A DNA stretch of 21,661 nucleotides from positions 2,464 to 24,124 of the forward strand of contig VEPF01000120.1 of assembly GCA_012027055.1 (NCBI GenBank), in the 5' to 3' direction. The position numbers and the translations under genes were made by a program. The notes beneath the pieces were generated by a model. That model was given only the letters and a program-made list of their open reading frames with translations. It did not search any database and was not told where the DNA came from. Positions within the stretch are counted from its first letter, which is position 1; every line of letters starts with the position of its first letter. Source of the stretch: Gemmatimonadota bacterium (GTDB lineage: Bacteria; Gemmatimonadota; Gemmatimonadetes; Longimicrobiales; RSA9). This document shows positions 1-7,007 of the stretch, in pieces.

Positions 1-1337
1 TCGCCGGCCTGCCGGAGGCGACCGTGGCCGGGATCGGCATCTCGGGACAAATGCACTCGTCCGTCTTCCTCGACCGGTCCGGCGAGGTCATTCGGCCGGC
101 GCTCCTCTGGTGCGACGGAAGGACCACCGCCGAGTGCGCCGAGATCACGGTGAAAGCGGGTGGCGAGGAGAAGCTGAAGGAGTGGGTGTGCAACCCGGCG
201 CTGGAAGGCTTCACGCTGCCGAAGGTGCTGTGGCTGCGCAACCACGAGCCGGCGGCGTTCGAGCGGCTGGCCACGGTGCTGCTCGCCAAGGACTACATCC
301 GCTACCGGCTCACGGGCGAGTTCGCCACGGAACCCTCCGATGCGTCCGGCACGCTCATGTTCGATCCGGCGCGACTGCGCTGGAGCGAGCCGCTGTTGGC
401 GGCCGTGGGCATCGACGCCAGGCTGCTGCCGCCGGTGGGCGGCTCAGCCGACATCCTCGGCCGCACCACCCGGGCGATCGCCGCGCTGACCGGTCTGCCC
501 GAAGGGACGCCGGTGGTGGGCGGCGGCGCCGACAACGCCTGCGGCGCGGCCGGAGTGGGCGTGGTCCGGCCGGGGGAGGCGGTGGCCAGCTGGGGTACGT
601 CGGGCACCGTCCTGGCCCCGACGGCGGCACCCCTCGTGGACCCGGGTCTCCGGGCGCACACCTTCTGCCACGTGCTTCCGGGCGTTTGGTACCTGATGGG
701 CGTCATGCTGACGGCGGGCGGCGCGTTCAAATGGTACCGAGATCAGTTCGCGCGGGACTGCGCCGGGCAGCCGGATGCTTCCCTGCGGCTGAACGAGGAG
801 GCAGCGACGGTGGCACGGGGGGCAGATGGCGTCGTCTTCCTGCCCTATCTGCAGGGCGAACGGACCCCCTACCGCGATGCCGCCATGCGCGGTGCGTTCC
901 TGGGCATCAGCGCCGCGCACGGCCGCGCCCATCTCACGCGCGCGGTCCTCGAGGGCATTGCCTTCGGCCTCCGCGATTCGCTCGCCATCCTCCAGGGCCT
1001 CGGACTCGCGCCCGATCACCTGCTGCTCACCGGCGGCGGTGCCGGGAGCCCCTTCGTCCGGCAGCTCCTGGCCGAGATCTTCGGCCTGCCGGTCCAGCGC
1101 GTGGATCGCGAAGAGGGCGGCGCTTACGGCGCGGCGCTGCTCGCGGCCGTGGGAGCCGGGGCTTTCCCCGACCTCCCGGCCGCCGCCGCGGCAACCCTCA
1201 CCCGCAGCCCGCTCCAGCACCCGGCCGCGGAGGGCAGTGCGGCCTACGAGCCGCTCTACCGGCGCTTCCGGGCGGCAACCGCGGCGGCCCGTCCCGAGCT
1301 GCTGGGCGGAGCCGGAGGTGGCGCGGCAAGCCATTGA
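1..1337 (+). CDS. xylB: Xylulokinase (FGGY kinase family), 5' end outside the window
   Basis: Phosphorylates D-xylulose to xylulose 5-phosphate in the cytoplasm, the entry step to the pentose phosphate pathway. The reading frame is open from base 3. The first ATG/GTG-type codon, a GTG at 24, is internal, because the reading begins inside the family motif 'GIGISGQMHSS', which sits near residue 70 in E. coli XylB. About 65 N-terminal residues, including the phosphate-1 loop, are therefore missing. Visible family landmarks are 'GISGQMH', 'PALLWCDGRT' and 'LLAKDYIRYRLTGEFATEPSDASGT'-like substrate-lobe sequence. The motif 'GGGADNACGA' carries the likely catalytic base Asp (codon 531-533). 'SWGTSGT', 'FLPYLQGERTPY' and the C-terminal 'LTGGGAGS' nucleotide-binding loop follow. 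Colinearity with E. coli XylB by memory is good throughout, so xylulokinase is preferred over glycerol or gluconate kinase. The gene ends in TGA at 1335-1337 and is followed closely by a terminator. Its place beside a hemicellulose PUL suggests it processes released xylose. Confidence 0.93.
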   Translation, partial: AGLPEATVAGIGISGQMHSSVFLDRSGEVIRPALLWCDGRTTAECAEITVKAGGEEKLKEWVCNPALEGFTLPKVLWLRNHEPAAFERLATVLLAKDYIRYRLTGEFATEPSDASGTLMFDPARLRWSEPLLAAVGIDARLLPPVGGSADILGRTTRAIAALTGLPEGTPVVGGGADNACGAAGVGVVRPGEAVASWGTSGTVLAPTAAPLVDPGLRAHTFCHVLPGVWYLMGVMLTAGGAFKWYRDQFARDCAGQPDASLRLNEEAATVARGADGVVFLPYLQGERTPYRDAAMRGAFLGISAAHGRAHLTRAVLEGIAFGLRDSLAILQGLGLAPDHLLLTGGGAGSPFVRQLLAEIFGLPVQRVDREEGGAYGAALLAAVGAGAFPDLPAAAAATLTRSPLQHPAAEGSAAYEPLYRRFRAATAAARPELLGGAGGGAASH

Positions 1338-1357
1338 GCGCCTGATACACCAGCAGC

Positions 1358-1417
1358 GGCCGCGCTGCGCGCCTGACCGGAGCGACGGCACCGCTCGGCA
1401 GCGCGGCCGATTTTCTT
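1358..1417 (+). terminator. Intrinsic terminator after xylB
   Basis: A perfect 11-bp inverted repeat (GGCCGCGCTGC at 1358-1368, GCAGCGCGGCC at 1398-1408) encloses an inner 5-bp stem (GAGCG 1380-1384, CGCTC 1392-1396). It is followed by a T-rich run, TTTTCTT, at 1411-1417. It lies 20 bases after the xylB stop. The form is that of a Rho-independent terminator. The rather long apical part is the only untypical aspect. Confidence 0.75.
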
Positions 1418-1444
1418 GACGTTTGGATGGAGGCGGCATAGTGT
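1416..1444 (+). promoter_or_regulatory. Candidate sigma70-type promoter for the susC-susD operon
   Basis: TTGACG at 1416-1421 matches the -35 consensus in five of six positions. A 17-bp spacer leads to TAGTGT at 1439-1444 as a weak -10. CATAGT at 1437-1442 is a better -10 match but with a 15-bp spacer. The -35 overlaps the T-run of the xylB terminator, so termination and re-initiation would be packed together. If used, the transcript would carry an untranslated leader of about 410 bases before susC. No better promoter was seen nearer the gene. Confidence 0.45.
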
Positions 1445-1493
1445 CGTGACGTCTCATAAGATCACCAAAGCTATTTTCAGCCCCCGCTCCGGA

Positions 1494-1512
1494 CGGTCGG
1501 GTGCGCCGACCG
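1494..1512 (+). repeat. Perfect 7-bp hairpin in the susC leader
   Basis: CGGTCGG at 1494-1500 and CCGACCG at 1506-1512 are perfect inverted repeats around a 5-base loop, GTGCG. No T-run follows, so it is not a classic terminator. It could be a leader RNA hairpin or a protein-binding site. Confidence 0.5.
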
Positions 1513-1584
1513 GCGGGTTCGATACCGCGCGATCCGGAAGAGGCTGGCTGTGACGCCGGGCCGGAAGGGCTCCCGCGGCGCACG

Positions 1585-1725
1585 CGCAGGTGAGCGTGGC
1601 TGCCGGCGCGGCGGAGACTCGGTTCTGCAGGGCCATGGCTGAAGCGGACAGACTCCGTACCGCAACATGGCATTTCGACGGGGGCGGCAAGAGCCGCAGC
1701 CCTGAGCGGGCCGCGCTCACCTGCG
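1585..1725 (+). promoter_or_regulatory. Candidate structured leader RNA element upstream of susC
   Basis: A perfect 12-bp inverted repeat (CGCAGGTGAGCG at 1585-1596, CGCTCACCTGCG at 1714-1725) extends to a 17-bp helix, 1585-1601 with 1709-1725, if two G-U pairs are allowed. Enclosed are two further hairpins. GCCATG 1632-1637 pairs with CATGGC 1666-1671, and nests GCGG 1644-1647 with CCGC 1660-1663. GCGGC 1684-1688 pairs with GCCGC 1693-1697 around AAGA, and GGG 1681-1683 can pair with CCC 1700-1702. The result is a multi-branched fold of about 141 bases, 137 bases before the susC ATG. I do not recognise a known riboswitch class. It could equally be a pair of DNA operators or a chance fold in GC-rich sequence. 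Confidence 0.4.
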
Positions 1726-1861
1726 GCCCCGCCCCGCCCGGTTCACTGCCTGCACGCGCGCTCGAGCACTGGTGCGAGCGCTCACCCCCAGACCCGTAAC
1801 GGGAGGCGATTCTCCGGATCGAGTTTCAGTTCGTCACACCCACTCTCAGTCGAGGGACCGC

Positions 1862-4800
1862 ATGAAAAGATCATGGAAATTCCTCCTGGTCCTGGCCCTG
1901 GCGGCAGCTGGTCCGCTGGAGGCGCAGGGCACGGGGCGGGGCACGGGCACCGTCCGCAACAACCAGGGCCAGCCGATCGCGAGTGCCTCGGTGATGATCC
2001 AGGGCACGCGCATCGGCACGCTCACCGGTTTGGACGGCCGGTACCTGCTGCCGGCAGTGCCGGCCGGGGCGCAGACGGTGGTGGCGACCCTGGTCGGGTA
2101 TGGTGACGCGACGCAGCGGGGGAGCGTGGCGGCCGGCCAGACGGTGACCGCGGACTTCCAGCTGCAGGTGAAGGCGGTGCTGCTGGAGGGGCTGACGGCC
2201 GTGGGGTACGGCCAGCAGCAGCAGCGCACGGTCACGGGCGCGGTGGCGACGGTGAGCGCCCAGCAGCTGGTCGAGATGCGGACGTTCAATGCCATGAAGG
2301 CGCTGCAGGGGCGGGTCCCGGGCGTGGACATCACGAACTCGGGGAACAAGCCGGGAGACGGCGTGAGCATCCGGATCCGCGGAGTGCGCTCGATCAGTGC
2401 CGGCAACGACCCGCTCTACGTGGTGGACGGGGTGCCGGTCGCGGGCGGGATCGGCGACTTCAACCCGGACGACATCGTTTCCATCACGGTGCTGAAGGAT
2501 GCGGCGGCGACCGCGATCTACGGCAGCCGAGGCGCGAACGGCGTGGTGCTGGTATCGACGAAGGGCTCCGGCACGGGCGGGGTGCAGACGCAGTTCACCG
2601 CGGGCATGACGTACGCAGGCCAGAGCGCTTACGGCCTGCCCAAGATGATGAACAACGACCAGTACGTGCAACAGCTGGTCGATGCGGCGACATACCGCAA
2701 TCAGATCTATGGGGAGAACCTCAGCACCAATCCCGCGAACCTGCTGAACAACATCGCCTATGCGGCCTACCAGAAAGGCGAGCACACGGACTGGCAGGAC
2801 GTGATCCAGCGCACGGGCTACCAGAAGAACTTCCAGCTGGGCATGAGCGGGATCTCGGGCAACACCCGCTTCAACATCTCCGGGAACTACTTCGACCAGA
2901 CCGGCACGGCGGTGGGGCTCTCGTACAACCGGACGACCGGCACGGCCTCCGTCGACCATACGCAGGGCCGTCTGCGGATCGGCGTGAGCGGCAACTACGC
3001 GCATTCGCTGCAGGTGGTGAACGGCGGGGATGGGTTGTGGGGCGCCGCGCGCCAGCAGATGGGGTTCGGGCTGCCGCGCGATGCCAGTGGGGCACTGATC
3101 ACCAACCCGGACGGTGACCCGCTGGCCTACAACCCGCTCAAGCTGGTCGAAGGGCGGGTGAGCGAGAACCGGCGGGATCGGCTGTTCGCATCGGCGTTCG
3201 CGAACTTCCATCTGCTCGATGGCGTGGATCTGCGCGTGAACTTCGGGCCGGATTACACGCAGACCAGCGCGGGCAACTACACGGGCGCGGACGTGCAGTT
3301 CGGCGGCGCGTCGTACCGGACGGCATCGTACAACCAGAACACGAACTTCCAGTACATCCTGGACAACATGCTGCAGGTCAACCGTGACATCGGCACCATG
3401 CATCACGTCGATGCCACGCTGCTCTACGGCATCCAGAAATCGCGCTACACGTACGGCAACACCAGTTCGCAGCACATCCCGTACGACGAGGCGCTCTTCT
3501 ACGCGATCGGCCAGGGCGACAACTTCCAGGCGTCGTCGGGGCTGACGGAGACGGCGCTGCAGTCGTACATGGGGCGCGTGGCCTACACGTTCCTGAACCG
3601 TTACACGGTCTCGGGCGCGTACCGCCGGGACGGTGCCAGCGTGCTGGCGCCCGGCAAGAAGTGGACGGGGTTCCCGACGGTAGGCGTGGCCTGGCAGCTG
3701 GGCGACGAGCCGTTCATGGACCGGTTCGACTGGCTGAGCAGCCTGAAGCTGCGCGGCAGCTGGGGCAAGGTGGGCAACGCGGCGATCAGCGCGTACCAGA
3801 CGCAGGGCGCGCTGTCCAACGGGAAGATCAACTTCGGATCGGTCACGGCAGCCGCGTACTACCCGAACCCGGGTAACCCGGCCAACCCGGACCTGGGCTG
3901 GGAGAAGACCACCAAGAGCGACGCGGGCATCGAGTTCGGGCTGTTCGACAACCGCATCACCGGCAGCGGCGACTGGTACCGTGAGAACACCAGTGATCTG
4001 CTGCTCTCGCGCTCCCTGCCGGGCACCTCCGGCTACACGTCGGCGCTGCAGAACATCGGCTCGACGCGGAACTCGGGTATCGAACTGCAGATCTCGACCA
4101 TCAACCTGCAGGGTTGGCACGGACTGCGGTGGCAGAGCGACATCGCCTGGGCGCACAACAAGAACGAGATCACCGGCCTGGCCTTCTACTCGGACACGAC
4201 GGCCTGCCCGCGCAACGCGCCGCGCTGCGACGCGAACAACGGCTGGTTCGTGGGCCAGCCCATCAACACCGGCGGCCAGACCGATCCGCTGAATTCCAAC
4301 GGCGCCTTCACGGGCGATGCGCAGCGGCGGACCTGGTACGACTACAAGCAGCTGGGCGTCTGGCAGCTGGGGCAGGAAACGGACGCCGCCAAGTACGCCT
4401 CGAAGCCCGGGCAGATCCGCATTCAGGACACGAACGAGGATGGCGTCATCAACGCCAAGGACCGGGTGCTGCAGGGCAGCACCTATCCGAAGTGGACGGC
4501 CAGCATCTACAACCGGGTCACGTACAAGGCCTTCGACCTGTCGGTACTGGCGAACATCCGCTGGGGCTACACGATCTGGAACACGTACCTCCCCTCGCTG
4601 TTCGGTCGCTACGGCCAGATGGTGGCGGATTACTGGACGCCCACGAACCCGATCAACACGAACCCGTCGCCGAACCTGAACGGGAGCCCGCTCGCATACG
4701 GCAACGCGCGCGGGTACATCAGCGGGTCGCACTGGCGCATCCGGAACATCCAGTTCGGCTACACCATGTCGCCGGAGCTGGCGCGCCAGTTCCGCGCTAC

Positions 4801-4936
4801 CTCGATGCGGATCTACGCGACCGCATCGGAGCCCTACATCCACTACAAGTACGACTACTTCGATCCGGAATCCGGCTACGCGGGTGGCTCACCCGTGTAC
4901 CGGACGCTGCTGATCGGCGCCGACGTCACCTTCTAG
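1862..4936 (+). CDS. SusC/RagA-family TonB-dependent outer-membrane transporter
   Basis: Imports oligosaccharides across the outer membrane using TonB energy, as the barrel under a SusD lipoprotein lid. The protein has 1024 residues, typical for the family. Residues 1-22 are a Sec signal peptide ending in 'PLEAQ'. Residues 27-102 form a carboxypeptidase-regulatory-like beta-sandwich ('GTVRNNQGQPIASASVMIQG'). The plug domain spans about 110-235 and includes the SusC signature 'DPLYVVDGVP' (183-192) and 'LKDAAATAIYGSRGANGVV' (211-229). The remainder is a 22-stranded-type barrel ending in a terminal Phe, as expected for BAM-dependent insertion. The frame stays open 30 codons upstream, but the ATG at 1862 is chosen because it begins the signal peptide and follows GAGGGA (1852-1857). 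One Cys pair (782 and 789) lies in a probable surface loop. It lies 14 bases from the SusD gene, so the two are co-transcribed. The substrate is not readable from sequence; the neighbours suggest a hemicellulose. Confidence 0.96.
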   Translation: MKRSWKFLLVLALAAAGPLEAQGTGRGTGTVRNNQGQPIASASVMIQGTRIGTLTGLDGRYLLPAVPAGAQTVVATLVGYGDATQRGSVAAGQTVTADFQLQVKAVLLEGLTAVGYGQQQQRTVTGAVATVSAQQLVEMRTFNAMKALQGRVPGVDITNSGNKPGDGVSIRIRGVRSISAGNDPLYVVDGVPVAGGIGDFNPDDIVSITVLKDAAATAIYGSRGANGVVLVSTKGSGTGGVQTQFTAGMTYAGQSAYGLPKMMNNDQYVQQLVDAATYRNQIYGENLSTNPANLLNNIAYAAYQKGEHTDWQDVIQRTGYQKNFQLGMSGISGNTRFNISGNYFDQTGTAVGLSYNRTTGTASVDHTQGRLRIGVSGNYAHSLQVVNGGDGLWGAARQQMGFGLPRDASGALITNPDGDPLAYNPLKLVEGRVSENRRDRLFASAFANFHLLDGVDLRVNFGPDYTQTSAGNYTGADVQFGGASYRTASYNQNTNFQYILDNMLQVNRDIGTMHHVDATLLYGIQKSRYTYGNTSSQHIPYDEALFYAIGQGDNFQASSGLTETALQSYMGRVAYTFLNRYTVSGAYRRDGASVLAPGKKWTGFPTVGVAWQLGDEPFMDRFDWLSSLKLRGSWGKVGNAAISAYQTQGALSNGKINFGSVTAAAYYPNPGNPANPDLGWEKTTKSDAGIEFGLFDNRITGSGDWYRENTSDLLLSRSLPGTSGYTSALQNIGSTRNSGIELQISTINLQGWHGLRWQSDIAWAHNKNEITGLAFYSDTTACPRNAPRCDANNGWFVGQPINTGGQTDPLNSNGAFTGDAQRRTWYDYKQLGVWQLGQETDAAKYASKPGQIRIQDTNEDGVINAKDRVLQGSTYPKWTASIYNRVTYKAFDLSVLANIRWGYTIWNTYLPSLFGRYGQMVADYWTPTNPINTNPSPNLNGSPLAYGNARGYISGSHWRIRNIQFGYTMSPELARQFRATSMRIYATASEPYIHYKYDYFDPESGYAGGSPVYRTLLIGADVTF

Positions 4937-4950
4937 GGCCGGAAAGGAAC

Positions 4951-6903
4951 ATGGATCAAATGAAACGACTCATGAATGCCGGTTTGGCCCTGGCCCTCGT
5001 CGTCGGCGCGACCGCATGCGTGGACCTGGACGAGAAGCTGGTGTCGAGCCTGGGCGCGGACTACGCCACCTCGAAGCAGGGCCTCACGGACCTGACCAAC
5101 GGCGTCTACGCCGCGGTCCGGGGCTACAACGGTGGCGACACGTACTACGGCATGGAGCAGATGGGAGTCGACACCTGGACCGCGGCTGACCAGGTCGCGG
5201 CCGGCGGCGCCCAGCCGTGGGTGTACCTCGATACCTACGACGCGCAGTACAACAGCCTGGGCGCGTTCCTCAACCCGCAATGGCAGGGAGCCTACACCAT
5301 CATCGCGCGGGCGAATGTGGTGCTGGACAACGGCCCCAACACCGAGGTCGGGGGCGTGCTGACGCAGGCCATCAAGGACTCGCGGATGGGCGAAGCCCGC
5401 TTCCTGCGGGCGTGGGCGTACTTCCAGCTCATCCAGCAGTACGGCGATGGCAAGAACGTGGGGGTCACCGTCACGCTGCACACCGGCAGCCTCTCGACGG
5501 AAGCGGTGCGCGAGAGCGAAGACAGCGTCTACAAGGTCATCGTCGACGACCTGACCGAGGCGATCAAGCTGCTGCCGGTGACGCAGTCGGAGTTCGGGCG
5601 GGCGACCAAGGGTGCGGCGCAGCACATGCTGGCGAAGGTGTACCTGACCCGGGCCTACCTGCCCTGGAACAGCGCCAACAAGCAGGCGGACTTCCAGAAG
5701 GCGCTGGACCTGGCCAACACGGTCATCAACTCCGGCACGTACTCGCTGCTCCCGATCTACGCGGACCTCTGGTGCGGTACGCACGGTTCGACCAAGCCCG
5801 CGGACCCGGGCCGGCAGGGCTTCTGCGATGTGACCAACAACTTCGCCGAGAACAACAAGGAAGTGATCTGGTCCATCCAGTTCTCGTATGACCCGGTGCA
5901 GTACACGAACACCGCGACGAACTATCTCCCCGTGGTGTTCCTGAGCCAGTACGATGGTGGCGCCGGTGGCTGGGCGGCGGGCATCACGCGCGTGCTCGAT
6001 GACGGCCGGCCGTTCCGCCGGGTCCGTCCGACGCCATTCGCGATCCACCTGTTCAACCAGACCCGGTGCGGCGGCCAGCCCTGCGGCTTCGGCGTGGACG
6101 TGGTGGATACTCGCTTCGACGGGAGCTATCAGACGGTGTGGTTCGCGAACGGCAATACCACGAACCCCACGGGCACCTGTCCGAAGTGCACCAGTGGCGC
6201 AGCGATCAAGGGCAGCATGCTGCCGGGGAGCCAGGTGGGTGCGGCGCCGGGCTCCGACACTGCCCTGGTCTATCTCACGTTCCAGGTGCCGGACTCCTAC
6301 CGGCAGACCAAGGCCTACCGCATCGGCACGCCCTGCACGACCGCGCCGGGCGAAGACTGCGGGAAGGACAACGACGCGAAGGGGATGTTCGGCTACGCCC
6401 ATTATCCGTCGCTCAAGAAGTTCCAGGACAACGGGCGCACCGGCGGCTACAACGACACGAACGGCGGCAAGGACCGGATGGTGTTCCGCCTGGGCGAGAC
6501 CTACCTGCTCGCGGCCGAGGCCGCGGTGGGTCTGAACCAGCCCGCAGTGGCCGCGCAGAACATCAACGTGCTGCGGGTGCGGGCCGCGTGCGACCCCGGG
6601 CCGGCCACCGCGGCAAAGCTGTGCGCGGTGAGCCACAAGAGCGATCCGGCCATCCTGGTGAGCGCCGGCCAGATGACCATCGACTTCATCATGGACGAGC
6701 GCGAGCGGGAGATGTCGGGCGAACTGACCCGCTGGGACGATGTGCGCCGGCCCGGCCAGGCGTTCTTCCTGAACCGGGTCCGGACGTGGAACCCGTATGC
6801 CCGTCCGAACGTCGGGGACAAGCACTACTCGCGGCCCATCCCGCAGCAGCAGATCCAGGGCGTGACCGGGCCGCAGGCGTATCCGCAGAATCCGGGCTGG
6901 TAG
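4951..6903 (+). CDS. SusD/RagB-family outer-membrane glycan-binding lipoprotein
   Basis: Surface lipoprotein that binds glycan and caps the SusC barrel. The signal peptide 'MKRLMNAGLALALVVGATAC' ends in a lipobox whose Cys (residue 23) would be lipidated. The chain has 650 residues, longer than many SusD proteins. Family landmarks are the N-terminal 'GLTDLTNGVYAAVRGYNGG', the TPR-like helices around 'EARFLRAWAYFQLIQQYGD', the late 'MDERERE..GELTRWDDVRR' and the C-terminal 'PIPQQQI...QNPGW' motif. Ten further Cys fall in five close pairs (275/292, 373/378, 410/413, 462/470, 547/558), probably disulfides in surface loops. A ribosome site, GGAAAGGA, lies at 4941-4948. The ATG at 4951 is taken; the in-frame ATG at 4960 also gives a good signal peptide and cannot be excluded. 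A strong terminator follows, closing a two-gene operon. Confidence 0.95.
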   Translation: MDQMKRLMNAGLALALVVGATACVDLDEKLVSSLGADYATSKQGLTDLTNGVYAAVRGYNGGDTYYGMEQMGVDTWTAADQVAAGGAQPWVYLDTYDAQYNSLGAFLNPQWQGAYTIIARANVVLDNGPNTEVGGVLTQAIKDSRMGEARFLRAWAYFQLIQQYGDGKNVGVTVTLHTGSLSTEAVRESEDSVYKVIVDDLTEAIKLLPVTQSEFGRATKGAAQHMLAKVYLTRAYLPWNSANKQADFQKALDLANTVINSGTYSLLPIYADLWCGTHGSTKPADPGRQGFCDVTNNFAENNKEVIWSIQFSYDPVQYTNTATNYLPVVFLSQYDGGAGGWAAGITRVLDDGRPFRRVRPTPFAIHLFNQTRCGGQPCGFGVDVVDTRFDGSYQTVWFANGNTTNPTGTCPKCTSGAAIKGSMLPGSQVGAAPGSDTALVYLTFQVPDSYRQTKAYRIGTPCTTAPGEDCGKDNDAKGMFGYAHYPSLKKFQDNGRTGGYNDTNGGKDRMVFRLGETYLLAAEAAVGLNQPAVAAQNINVLRVRAACDPGPATAAKLCAVSHKSDPAILVSAGQMTIDFIMDEREREMSGELTRWDDVRRPGQAFFLNRVRTWNPYARPNVGDKHYSRPIPQQQIQGVTGPQAYPQNPGW

Positions 6904-6927
6904 TCGGCCCACTGCAGTTGCCGTAAG

Positions 6928-6978
6928 CAGAGTGCCCGGGTCACTCCGACGGTGGAGCGACCCGGGCACTCTGTCTTT
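6928..6978 (+). terminator. Intrinsic terminator after the susC-susD operon
   Basis: A perfect 15-bp stem (CAGAGTGCCCGGGTC at 6928-6942, GACCCGGGCACTCTG at 6959-6973) has a further 4-bp inner stem, CTCC 6944-6947 with GGAG 6954-6957. TCTTT follows on the plus strand. It lies between convergent genes, 24 bases after the SusD stop and 29 before the GH43 stop. No T-run exists on the minus-strand side, so it mainly serves the plus-strand operon. Confidence 0.85.
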
Positions 6979-7007
6979 GAGCCGGCGAGGGTTGGCCGCG
7001 GCGCGGG

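Larger units (their letters stand above)
1445..1861 (+). other. Long non-coding leader region upstream of susC
   Basis: This stretch lies between the candidate promoter and the susC start. No convincing gene is present: short open frames on both strands have no ribosome site, signal peptide or recognisable domain. It is rich in inverted repeats. There is a perfect 7-bp hairpin at 1494-1512, a large closed structure at 1585-1725 and a smaller GGTG...CACC hairpin around a GAGCGCTC palindrome at 1771-1786. The last 60 bases are less GC-rich and end in the susC ribosome site. Confidence 0.5.

Noticed and set aside
1512..1533. A tRNA T-arm-like string (GGTTCGATACC context) in the susC leader
   Set aside because: Only four pairs of stem form and no acceptor, D-arm or anticodon arm can be built around it, so it is not a tRNA or a recognisable remnant.
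1602..1708. Possible known RNA class (cobalamin riboswitch, RNase P or SRP RNA) inside the leader structure
   Set aside because: The conserved cores of these classes were looked for and not found. The structure is reported only as an unclassified candidate.
1454..1799. Short open frames on both strands in the gap before susC
   Set aside because: None has a ribosome site, and compositions are Arg/Pro/Ala-rich. The region is better explained as a leader with hairpins.
1772..1861. Upstream in-frame start for SusC, adding 30 residues
   Set aside because: The added residues are hydrophilic and would bury the signal peptide. The ATG at 1862 has a good ribosome site and begins a normal Sec signal.
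1871..4843. A 990-codon open frame antisense to the SusC gene
   Set aside because: It is the mirror of a high-GC gene: stop codons are rare in the antisense frames, the translation is Arg/Val/Ala-rich with no domain or signal, and the plus-strand SusC product is beyond doubt.
6928..6973. The long inverted repeat after SusD as a transposon end or attachment site
   Set aside because: It is a compact hairpin with a T-run immediately after a stop codon between convergent genes, so terminator is the simpler reading. No partner copy or target duplication is seen.
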